From: Pomacea canaliculata
Taxonomy: Eukaryota > Mollusca > Gastropoda > Architaenioglossa > Ampullariidae
Direction of reading: 5' to 3'
Length of the DNA: 64,000 bases
NCBI RefSeq assembly: GCF_003073045.1
Contig: NC_037600.1
Span: forward strand, 13,268,515-13,332,514
Positions 11,584 through 27,058 of the stretch are shown here, piece after piece. The translations under genes and the position numbers were made by a program. Numbering within the stretch: the first letter of the stretch is position 1; every line of letters begins with the position of its first letter. Under the pieces are notes generated by a model. It did no database searches and was not told the origin of the DNA. It saw only the letters and a program-made list of their open reading frames with translations.

Positions 11584-12615
11584 ATGAAAATGAAACAGAT
11601 AACTTTAATTGTTCTTGTTTACTTCGTACATGTGCTCGAGGCGTACGGTGTTAACATTCACAGGACGACACAAGCTCTCACACCTGAATGTCTGCAACAT
11701 CTCCAACAAGGGGAGTGTCCTCTCAGACATTTACCACAAGATGAAGAGTACCGGGTCAAACTGAACCGCATGTGCTGTAGCCAGTATCCCGGGACAACGC
11801 TGCACTGCCAGCAAGGGACGGCTGACACAACTGTCACTGTGTTCCCGGCTTGCCTACCGAGAACGCGCGTGCCTATGGGAAACTATGGGGTTTTGGGAGA
11901 AAAAGGTGATCCAGAATTTGAAATTCTCCCTTGCAATAGGGAAAGTTACGAAATGTCAGATCGACAATCAGACGATCGTAATATAGAACATTGCTCCCAC
12001 CAAAAAACAAGGTGCAGTGGAGAAGGTCAGCGTCTGTTGTGTCGAGCAGGTCCCACCCGAGATGATCGCTGTGTGTGTGACGACGGGTACAGACCCCACC
12101 CTGACAACGCAGATTGTCGGAAGGGCTATTTCACAGACCTCAGCTGTATATGCAGACTGGACCCATGTCCCTCGGGCATGGCGAGGTATATTCCCAGACC
12201 ACAAAACGACAGCTGTGACGACACTGATATTGAAGTGAATTACACCTGTCGGTGGACTGGTGTACCCGGGGAGAAGTCAAGCGATGATGACAAACCGCAT
12301 TCTGCTGTCGACACCGGTCAGTTGCCAGCGAACACGACTGAGGGCAGTAGACAAATGTCTGGCGGTGGTGTGTGTGTCGAGTATTTCGGCATTTGTTTAT
12401 CGGTCGTTATACTTGTGGTCGCGGTGACTGCGCTAGCTACACTACTCTGTTACATTAAACGGAAAAAGATCCGCAGACTCTTTGATGACACTCGGCGAAA
12501 AGTCTGCGAAAGATTTTCGAGATCAGACGCAAGAACGACAGCTAATGATGCTGCAGAGACCCCGGATAGTGAAACAGAAATGTCTTCAATGGTTTCCAGT
12601 TCATCAACACCATGA
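11584..12615 (+). CDS. Cys-rich single-pass membrane protein, copy 2 (intact)
   Basis: This is the only copy readable in one frame: 343 residues from the ATG at 11584. A splice acceptor (TTTTTGCAG, ending about 11540) lies just upstream, so the coding part is one exon. A signal peptide (MKMKQITLIVLVYFV) is followed by an ectodomain with 18 cysteines: singles at PEC and GEC, MCC, LHC, PAC, PCN, then EHC, TRC, LLC, CVC, ADC, CIC, DPC, DSC and YTC. The even number suggests nine disulfides. The second half looks EGF- or TNFR-like (RCVCDDGYRPHPDNADC), but no named domain can be assigned. After a Ser/Asp-rich stalk comes a membrane helix (LSVVILVVAVTALATLL), then KRKKIRR and an acidic/Ser-rich cytoplasmic tail. 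It is a type I surface protein by topology. Ligand and role are unknown. Confidence 0.85.
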   Translation: MKMKQITLIVLVYFVHVLEAYGVNIHRTTQALTPECLQHLQQGECPLRHLPQDEEYRVKLNRMCCSQYPGTTLHCQQGTADTTVTVFPACLPRTRVPMGNYGVLGEKGDPEFEILPCNRESYEMSDRQSDDRNIEHCSHQKTRCSGEGQRLLCRAGPTRDDRCVCDDGYRPHPDNADCRKGYFTDLSCICRLDPCPSGMARYIPRPQNDSCDDTDIEVNYTCRWTGVPGEKSSDDDKPHSAVDTGQLPANTTEGSRQMSGGGVCVEYFGICLSVVILVVAVTALATLLCYIKRKKIRRLFDDTRRKVCERFSRSDARTTANDAAETPDSETEMSSMVSSSSTP

Positions 12616-13057
12616 CATGATCGTTCACATACAGACAGTGTCAAACAGAAGATCCAAGGAGACGCTAAGAGTAAATGTTGTAGGTCATGAAAGCTGACCT
12701 AACCGTTGTTTTGTCGAGCGCCTGCTGAATGTGCTGCCCAAAGGACTGCTGGGATATCACACAAGATAAAAATGGAAACGCTCTGACGTATTCCTAATTA
12801 TTCGATGTGAACTAAAGACTTTAATGCACAAAACATTGACGTACCTTTGGAGATGTGATGACTTAAAGTAATATATTGTAACAATCGTTCATGACAAAAA
12901 CTACATATCAGCATGTGTTAGCTTGTGATGTGAAATGTACTACAGAAGCTGAGTTGTGATCTGATGGCCAGGAATCAAAGTAGACGTCAGTGCATATTTT
13001 TCTCCGCCAATTCTCTGTGTCTCTCTCTCTGACTTTTTTGGGTGGGAGGTGGGGTTT

Positions 13058-13096
<39 letters not shown>

Positions 13097-13978
13097 CAGA
13101 GAGAGACAGAGGCAGAGAGAAAGAATATTGAATGTGTGCCTGTGTTCGCGCAAGAAAAAGTGTGTCCGTGTGTAGGGGTGGGAAGGAGAGAAAGATTGTA
13201 GATTTCGTGAGAGAGAGAAACTGATAGCCAAAGTAAGCTATCGTTTGTAACATTCTCAATAACGCAGCACTGTCAAATTTCCTATGCTGGACCTTGTTAG
13301 TTTTTCCAATTTGATATTAAAAAACTTTTATTTGTAACATCTTATGTCTTTTTTTATTTCTGCAACAGCTAATTTTTACAACAGTTATATATAACGTTTC
13401 GATGTGTATGTTACAGATAAACTACGGTAGTCTGCTATTTCTTTAAAATAGAAGTGGAAATCTTATACCTTAAAAAAGAACATTTTCACGCACGTTCATT
13501 GTATTTCTCCCCACCCACCCACCCTCTACACACACACCGTTATCCTCCTCCACGAGTCGAGGTTCGCCCAGCACAAGGGAGACAACCGCTAACGGAGCTA
13601 AGAGACTTTCATTACGTCGTTAACTCCCCTTGACAACATTATCGGACGTTCCTCAGCTATGAATCAACTCAGATCAACACTTAAAAACGGTCATCAAGGG
13701 TACACTCGAAATAACAAGTCCCACCGCGCTTGGGAAGGCAAGCCCCAAACGACGGACGTGTGCATTTGTCGCGTGTAGCGACAAATCCAGCCGCTCTCAG
13801 TGCCGAACAAACAACACGCACACGAAATAACGCTACAAATACATATTTAATGAAAATAAAATTTAAAAAAACACCCCACCCGAAAAAAAAGAACGAATGC
13901 CTCACAAATGGGTGTTATCTGACCTTACCCACAATTCCATACAGTTCTGTTCTTGCAACAGAATTGAGTAATAATTAA
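12616..13978 (+). other. 3' flank of copy 2 with microsatellites
   Basis: No gene is supported. A GT run at about 13059-13079 passes directly into a GA run to about 13122. The ORFs there on both strands (for example 12908-13259) are microsatellite artefacts. Confidence 0.5.
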
Positions 13979-14112
13979 GTCCCCGTTTCTACAACGGAAA
14001 TATCCACAACACGTCCTCGTTTCTACAACGGAAATAGCCGCAAAACGTCCTCGTTTCTGCAACGGAAGAGTCCACAACTAACACGTCCCCGTTTCTACAA
14101 CGGAAGTATCCA
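13979..14112. repeat. Tandem repeat, four units of 34-38 bp
   Basis: Four consecutive units start near 13979, 14013, 14047 and 14085. Each contains GTCC(C/T)CGTTTCT(A/G)CAACGGAA followed by a short variable part ending in CCACAAC or similar. Confidence 0.9.
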
Positions 14113-17100
14113 GGCAGTCCAACCTTCCTCCATGATGGTCGTTCCTCTCTGCTCACCGGTCTCTGCTTTTTCCTATCTCTACCTCCTTACTTTACCCCCC
14201 TCCACCCACCCACCCCCCCAAAAAAAAAAACGTCACAAAACAAATTTGCATCAGACTTTATTGACGCAACAGCCCCCTCCCTTCCCTCTCGGACTAGAGC
14301 TCTGGCTGAGCCAGCATGCGACACGCGACAGTATTCTTGCCCAAGCTATTGTCACGTGACACATAAAATTGGTCTTCTGCATTATGGGTGAAGTGGAGGC
14401 GGGAAGCGGGATTAACGAAGGAGAATTTCAGCACCGGGCAGTTCGTAACCATCTTCTTTCCGTTGGTCAAAGTGCAATGTCATTTGCGGTCATTTTTACA
14501 CCAACTCTTCCTTTGACACCGCTGGACGTGTTCGACGCCATCATCTGTCGATTCTACATCAGAGCAGTTACAAGGTAAGTGCTATCAAGTAGCTGCTTTG
14601 TAACTGTGGCATTAAGTCTGCAACGCTTGGCCACAGCTGTTAACTGTTGAAAGGAATCTGGTGTGCATACAGAGAATTAATGTGATATCAGGAACACCCG
14701 AGTACAGTCATCACGCCCCCACTCCCTTTTTCCTTCGTGAGGACATGCGTGCTAGGAGAGAAGCAGTTTGCGTATCCTACGGTGTTATTCCAGACTGATG
14801 CGACAGGCAGGCACGTGCGCGCGTTTGGGTGGAGTCACGTACCGAGAGGCACTATTTTACAATCGCGGCTGTGAGACAAGATTCAATTCTGGTGGCAGTC
14901 AAGTGTGAATGATGACGTGGGTGTCGATTGCGGTGTCATAATAACGATCATAACTGAACTCATAAAACGCAGATCTTCGTGGGGATGCGGACTCCATTAG
15001 CTGAACACGAAAGCCGAACTGATCGTCAAGTTTACAATAAACGTTAGTTAACAGATGACAACATGATAAACATGAATTATGTGCCTGGAAGAAGAACTAA
15101 TGTGTCAATATTTGTGATTACTCAGGATATTTCTTAAGGAAGTGGATTATGAAGCCGGATCGGAAGGTTTCGAATGTAGACAGAGTTCGAAGACAAAAGG
15201 GAGAAGAAGGAGCGCTTGTCGAATTTCTCCAATTTCATGGATGGCACAGAGAGGACAACATAATCAGACCGAAGAGAATGATTTGGGTGGTAAGGCTAGG
15301 CAGGTGAAAAGTAGCACAATGTGGCGATCGTGTGATCAATGCCAGTAAAGCTCGCGAGGAAAGGGTGTAGCGTGGTCCGCTTTTCGCCGAGGAGTACAAC
15401 ATCAGCGACATTATTCTGAGCTCTTTCAAGTTTGTCCAGCATGCAGTAAGATCAAAGAGTAAAAATGCAGCCGGTACAATTAAAAAGGCTCAAAGAACTT
15501 TCAGTTTATTACTTTATCTAGCTGTACAGATGTGAATCGCGCACACGCATACGCATGCACATATATATATATGTATGCGCACCTACACAAACGACTTTAA
15601 ATTGGTGGGCGGTGCAAATAACAAAATGAGTCCTCTTTCAATTACTGTAAAAGTCCCTCTCAGATGCATAGTAAACAAAAGGCAGTCGTCAGGGGATGTT
15701 GGAAGAAAAGAAACGTGGGGAAAGAAAACATTTTCCAGCATGAACAGATGATAATGAAACAGTGAGTTGACTGAACGGTCACTTGTTAATGTGAATGACT
15801 ATACAACAACAGAATTTAGATATAGGTTTGTCCTTACGGGAAGTAATAAGCTGTCCTTGGCTGCACTGACATTTCCAGTGTGCATAATATATCTAGCCCG
15901 CCTGCTTCTTGGAAAAGAATCCGGAAAAGAAAATATACTTCCAGGAAGTCGTAAAGCGAAAGTACGATATTCCTCCAGGTAATCTTAGTAATCGCAATGC
16001 ATGCCACATCACTCGAAGTTAAAATGAAAGATTTGATATGTTTTTATCTTAAAAATTTAGTACCCGATATAATGAGATCTTGCTTTAAAATGATCGCATC
16101 TTTGTAGCTTTGTGTAAAGTTTTGTTTCCTAGGACAAAATGCCACAATCTTATAAATCCACATGGTTTAAGGTTCTGATATTTTGAGGTTAAAATATAGA
16201 TCACAGTTTCCTGACACCAGCTATGCAATTAATGCAACATTTTTTAGAAACAGTTGTAGCTTTTACATTCGAAATTCGCGTGATATATCTTCCTTCTTGA
16301 AACAGATCGTTTCCTTTCAGGAATGTCCCCCACCCCCTTTACTATGGCTCACTACATTATTTGAATTGAGGACGTAGATTTATATAGATAAGACACACAC
16401 AGATATACAAAGTACTCACCTAATCCATCAAGAAAGACGATCCATCCTTTACCATTCTTTCACTTCTTTAGTATCCTAGACATGACAGACAAACTTCAAA
16501 TTCAGTGTACTCCGTATGTTCGTGCCTTCAGGTCGACGACGTGGTTTCCCAGAACTGTTCACTTTCGAAATGCTAGAGATGTGTGAGGAATTACTGGATA
16601 TGCCACGCCCGTCCTGATGTCATTCACGATGTGCTCTGTTGTTTTATAATGCCTAACACACGATAAAAAAAGTTCTGGTGAACTTTCATCGTCAGCAGTT
16701 TCAGATCTGCGCGTAAAGATACAACACAACGGTTGCTTAGCTCGTTACAAGGTGGTATTATTATTATGTTAATTTATAGACCACTTTATCCCACTATCAA
16801 AGATTTCTCAAAGCGCTTGAGGACAAAATACAAACAACATATACAGAAGCACGCAACAGAAAACCTTATGCTTGTAGAAGGCCTTATCGCAGGATGGAAG
16901 GTATGTAGTTGGTATTTGCTCCAACTTCCACAACCTAATTTAAGAATTGTAAGCAAGGCTGCAAATGCTCCTGTCCACACCACGGTACAGTAAAGATGGC
17001 TGTATATGGCGCCCTGTCACTGCCTCTCACACAAGGTCAAGGCGCTTCAAAGCTTTTGGCGTGATGTCAGAATAAGCTGACGACATAAAGAATGACGTAG

Positions 17101-17833
17101 GTTGTAGAAGAGTGTGTAGTCCACGTCACAAGGTTGCGAGTACATAATCACATATTATACATAGTACACACAGTAATGTAATAGTGAAGTATATAGAGTA
17201 ATATAATACATATAGTACATACAGTGCATACAGTGCATATAATACACACAGTACACACAATATGTCGTAATACAGTATGTATAGAATACAATATACATTA
17301 TAATATACAAGCACACATAGTACACACCGTACCGCTGCGGGCTTCAGCTACATCAAAAGAACGTGTGCTATTCTTTTACCCATCACCCACACTAACTCTC
17401 TTATTAAAAAATAAATTTCACTTTGCATTTTATAAAAGCTGTACGTTTCGTTAACTCGCTAGCATGTTTGACCTTAACTTTACCTTTGACTCCTGCTAGC
17501 TTTAAAGGTAATTGCTGACAAATTCTGAACAGTGGTGCTTATTAGCTTTGCAAAAAATGCGCTGTGATTTTTAAACCATTATTTCCAGTGCGAATTGCAT
17601 CATGTTCCATAGCTTGTTGCTTTTATAAAACTTGTTGTTTTGTCTTATGAAATTTTCATCCTCTTGGCGAGAGGGGGGGACCCCACGTAGACTCAATGAA
17701 CATGTTTGTGTTCTGTAAGAGAACTGCTTTCGATCTCTGTTTCAGATGCAGCTCTAACTTTAGCACCAGACACGGACTGCACATTACTTCGGGATTTTAA
17801 AAAAATCAGCAAATTGCCTTCCGGCTTCTGATA
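14113..17833. other. Intergenic stretch, no supported gene
   Basis: The only hint of an exon is a 64-codon ORF from the ATG at 14384 that runs without a stop into a good donor (CAAG|GTAAGT, exon end 14574); it has no recognised domain and no partner exon. Other ORFs lack support. A splice acceptor (CTGTTTCAG, about 17744) precedes copy 3 and probably begins its coding exon. Confidence 0.45.
17150..17330. repeat. Degenerate ATA/CA-rich tandem repeat
   Basis: Repeated variants of ACATAGTACACACAGT and ACATACAGTGC fill the segment; the unit drifts in length (about 9-16 bp). ORFs on the complementary strand made of YVLYVLY-like residues come from it. Confidence 0.7.
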
Positions 17834-18860
17834 ATGCCAGTCCTAGTTTTGTTAACATTTATAGTGTGTTGCACAACATTTGTAAACTCCATCATCTCAA
17901 GGACAAGTCAACAGCTGCCGGGAGACTGCTGGTCAGCATTCAAGGGACGCAGTCAGTGTCCTGACTTCGGGACAGACTCCAGCAAGCAGGCATGGGAGAG
18001 ATTAAACAAAACATGTTGCAGCGGTTTCGCAGGTCAGGATCTTCACTGCCAATACAGAAGCTTTCCTAATGGAACAGAAGTTCTGTACCCAGCGTGCGTG
18101 AAGACACGCCGCATTGAGCGAGGGTACACTGTGGAACTCGTCATAAACAATGCAAATTATCCCGAGCTGAAAGTAAACCCCTGCAACGAGGAAATTTTAC
18201 GAGCCTCAGGTGAGAAACTCTTACGAGGTCGTCTCACCAAATGCGTGCTCTTTTCAGAAGCATGATTGCCAGACAGAGATAGGACAAATGCTGCTGTGTA
18301 AGGGGACCACGACAGAGGACAGCATGTGTGTCTGCGACAGCGGTCATGATCCAGTGGGGGAGAGACAGTGCAGGGAAGGTTTCAACCACGATGCAGCGTG
18401 TTCTTGTGCGCCAGCACCTCCTTGCGAGCTTGGCAAAGTTCGGAACATAACCCGCGGGCACCCTTTAGGTGGAAGCTGTGGTGCTGTCAAAGTTGTAACT
18501 GGCAATTACACATGTGTATCAGCTGTGGATGCCAAGACCACCACAACCATCAAAGAAGAATCTACACTTCAGGATGAGAGCTACACGACAACGCTTTCAA
18601 CTTTTAATGTTACTGCTGGGGATATTTCCCACACCATACCTTTCTGTGGAAATGTGTGCTTTCTCCTGATCGGTATTGGAGTAGGAACACTATGTTCAGT
18701 AGTTCTGGCACTAACAGTATTAAAAATCTTGAAGAAGTTTTTTCCGGACTGCCTAAGGCCTCTTCAGAAATTTCTTACAACCCCTGCACCGACTCCCCAA
18801 TGCAATGGAGCAGAAGTCAGAAGAATGACTGAAGACGATGACAACAGCACGGACGTGTAA
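17834..18860 (+). CDS. Cys-rich single-pass membrane protein, copy 3
   Basis: Third paralogue. The ATG at 17834 lies about 90 bases after a splice acceptor near 17744 and opens a signal peptide (MPVLVLLTFIVCCTTFV). The N-terminal module has GDC, SQC, TCC, LHC, PAC and PCN. After a frame change near 18206 the second module continues with NAC, HDC, LLC, CVC, RQC, CSC, PPC, GSC and YTC, giving the same 18 cysteines as the other copies. A Thr-rich stalk, a membrane helix (VCFLLIGIGVGTLCSVVLAL) and a lysine-led tail ending NSTDV follow. The span is 3n+1 bases, which fits one extra base. A GTGAG...TTTTCAG segment at 18210-18257 looks like a 48-nt intron, but removing it would not change frame, so it does not solve the break. 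It is the most divergent of the three. Confidence 0.75.
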
Positions 18861-19229
18861 CCAAATAATTAAAGAAATTTAAGAAACAAATTGGATATGC
18901 GATTACCATGCGTTTGTTTTGCCAATGACTAGCACTCTCCGCAAAACCTTTTTCCCACCCATCAGAAAATGGCTGCCTATGAAGAAAGTACAAGTCAGAG
19001 GTAAACCAGGGTCTCCGTGGCCTTCGACACGATGAAGATTTTACAGTTCAGCCACTATAGCCTTTGATACCTTGTGTTACCTTTGTATTTTTTCTACATC
19101 TTTGTTAATACTTTACAAAACCTCTTGAACATTGGTAGCATATTTATCGTATAGTAGAAACAGAAGACATGTCAGCCAAGCCAGAATGTGCCAGTTCTAT
19201 TGTTAGTTTTTTAATTTTATTTTATACGG
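18861..19229. other. 3' flank of copy 3
   Basis: AT-rich non-coding sequence; I see no feature other than the likely 3' UTR of the copy 3 gene. Confidence 0.4.
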
Positions 19230-19773
19230 TGTCACGGACTAGTCCGTGCCTCCAGTGTTTCTTCGCCTGAGTATGGTAGAAGGAGGTGGAGGGGAGCAGG
19301 GTGGAGTAGCCCGCCCTGTGAGACTGCAGCGAGACTCTCTGGTCCCACTCGTTTCTTGAGTCTCACGACACACCTTGTTCCCGCTAGCAACTTCCAACAC
19401 AGCTTCTTCACTTTTGCACACCGTCTTTACACACCGTCTGTGTTAATCCAAAGATCGCCCCCCTTAGGCTTTCAACTCTCGTCTATATATACTCCTGCCA
19501 CACCCCACTCGGGGTGAGCACTTCATGCCTCGCTCACGAGGTCCACAACTCACGTGGTGCCCAAAAACACACGTGGTGTCCAGAGACCCACGATTTCCAA
19601 CTATAACAGGACAATCACGCCCTCAACCTTCCATCCGTCCTCTCTTACACTGTTGACAATTACATGGCAGAGGGGTGACACACGGCGGGCTACTCCACCT
19701 TGCTCCCCTCCACCTCCTTCTACCATACTCAGGTGAAGATCGAAACACTGGAGGCACGGACTAGTCCGTGACA
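19230..19773 (-). repeat. 544-bp element with long inverted ends, LTR-like (fossil)
   Basis: About 90 bp at the left recurs inverted at the right, and each end opens with the 16-bp palindrome CACGGACTAGTCCGTG. On the minus strand the unit runs TG...CA and is directly preceded by a purine-rich tract (GAGAAGGGAGGAA, revcomp of about 19774-19786). That is how a polypurine tract meets a 3' LTR in Gypsy-type elements. A solo or truncated LTR is one reading; a MITE with long terminal inverted repeats is the other. No matching target duplication is visible, and no second copy lies in the window. The arms differ by a few bases and a short indel, so it is moderately old. Confidence 0.6.
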
Positions 19774-22149
19774 TTCCTCCCTTCTCAAAAAGAAAATGTT
19801 GCAAAACATTTTTCGAAGCCATGGACATCCGTGACATACGGCATATTTGTAAAATAATTGTAGACACACTTATTTGGAAAAAAAAAACATGTATAAAAGC
19901 CTCCATAAATGTAGCTCAATGTTATGGACTCTATGTAAACGGTGGCGTCCTGCCAAACAATTCTACTTTTTATATATCAATTGATCGTGCCTTACTTACC
20001 ATGGCCTCCAGATGTTTCTTCTCTTAAGAAAAATGATGTTTTTGTTGGGTTTTCTAATTTTGTCGGATTGGCGGAGAGTTGCTTGCCTTATCATAGGACA
20101 AATTTGTTCAAATTCTCTTAACAGATTTTTTTTAAACTGTTGTCTTTTGTTTCATGAAGGTACATTACAAACTGCTTCTCAACTGTCATACATGTCTTGG
20201 ATAGTGCCAGAATTCGTGAACTGCTGATAACTTCAGCCACCTTTTACAAATTAATCCAATAAAAAGATTTCATTCTCCTAATAAATATCACTTCTGCAGC
20301 TGCGTCAACGATTGCCTTCAGTTTTCTTTCGAGCTCGACCATGCATGCAACGCTTTCATTGTCTTCCTCTCCTTCGGCGTCGTCTGCTTTAGTTACATTG
20401 CGCACGTGATATCCTTTCGCGGATAAAATAGTCCTGTCATGTGTGATACTTTTTAAGTATATTATTATACTCAAATTATACATATATTACTTGCCATCAA
20501 TAATGCTTATTATTTTACTCCAGTTATTTTACAGCTTTGTTATATTTTGACTATTCTAAAATAATAGTTCCCTATCGAGATTTGTCTTTACCGCGTCGAA
20601 ACTGTATCGTGTAGTGCTCCGCATGCCAAGTACTATTTTCAAGAATCCCCAACACAACCGATTTACAGTTTGTGTTGTTTAAGAACGATATTTCCTCAAG
20701 CGAATTGAACAAAAATTATTTTTATTTGGATGACGGTTAGGGCGAATCAATGAAATATATAGCAACAATCATTACAGTCCAGAATTTCTGTGTATGGAAA
20801 CCATGCACCCACATCGATCGAGCTTATAATTACTTATGCATTTGAGTATTTATTCTCTCTAAAGTAACGACGAAACGGTTTCAGAAATTTCATCATTCAC
20901 ATACCAGTGAAAAGAAGGACAACGAACTTGTATTACTTATACACGTCCGTGAGAGGACTTCTATGATGTTGGTAAGTCTGAGCATGCAGTACTCGGAGAG
21001 AGAGCTGGGGTGGATGGCTCGAATGCGCGTCTGGAGAATGAAGTATTCTTGCTTCTCAGCACTTGTTTTCTATATTCTACCAGCAGCACGTAAATCTCGT
21101 GCATTTCCGCAAAGACTGAACTTTGTCTAGTGTTTGAAAGATTTGCTGCACAAGGAAGACTGACATAGTAACGCCAGCCTCTATAGTGATATTAGTCATT
21201 CTGCTGCTTTGTCATGTAGTTTTAAGTTCTAAATTTCTCCATCAAAATTTGGTCTGGTATTACTCACATTTTTTTAATGAAAAAATAATATACTATAATT
21301 TGTGCTTGACAAATTGCTGGTACTGATCTTCCATCTCTTCAATGTGCCTAACATATGTTAAGCAGGTCTGTAACAATTGTCCAACTTGTATTATCCAGCC
21401 AATGTTTAATGTTCTTCCATTAAGCAAGCCTTTTACTCAAAGTTTTGAATTTCTAAAACTGGTAATCCTTTTGCAACAGTTTGTAAAGCCAAGAATTCTG
21501 GTTCTGAATAAATGCATTTGTCAATTACTGATTTTTAATATGCATACTCGCAGCTTCACAAAATAATCACATACACACTTTGAATAAAACAGACTGATTA
21601 AAATTTATTTCTTACAAGCCAGTATCCAACCAAATAAACAAGATGAAGCATTGTCATTTGTAGTTAAAACAAGTGAGCATAAATATACACATACTGGCAA
21701 CTAACCACACAAACCATACATACACAGTGGAATAGGCAAAATGCTTCTCCTTTAAATAATTTGCTGTTTATATTTAATGATTGTGTGAGTGGGCCATCTC
21801 TTCACATTCCAATAACTGAAAAAGCAACTCCACAACACTGGAGTGACGTGGATGGTTCAAAAACAAATGTTCAATTCATATATATAATGCACAGTCAATT
21901 TTCTTTATGAAATTATTGGCTCCAAGTCTTTCAAGTTATGTTTCTAGCGTGCCATTTTGTCAAAACAGTTCTTAAAGTGGTCTTTAGGCAAATGAAGTGC
22001 TTAAGTAGAAGCTTCAAAGGATAAATGTCCCCAAAATGAAAACTGACATCTAATTTTGCAATACACACACATATTCTCTTAATCATGCATGCATGCATCC
22101 ACATACACCTTTCAATTCTATCTCTCATTGTCCTGTAGACATCAGTGGC
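19774..22149. other. Intergenic stretch and 3' flank of RABGGTB
   Basis: AT-rich. No coding feature is supported; a 79-codon minus-strand ORF at 20244-20483 has no recognised domain. The part nearest 22150 is the likely 3' UTR of the minus-strand RABGGTB gene. Confidence 0.45.

Positions 22150-27058
<4,909 letters not shown>

Noticed and set aside
12908-13259. Ser/Leu/Thr/His ORFs near the GT/GA run
   Set aside because: Low-complexity translation of a dinucleotide microsatellite.
15142-15430. Open stretches on both strands around 15.1-15.4 kb
   Set aside because: No recognisable motif in any frame, and stops interrupt every long reading.
18210-18257. 48-nt GTGAG...TTTTCAG intron in Cys-rich copy 3
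   Set aside because: Its length is a multiple of three, so its removal does not restore the downstream frame, and it would delete residues that align with the other copies.
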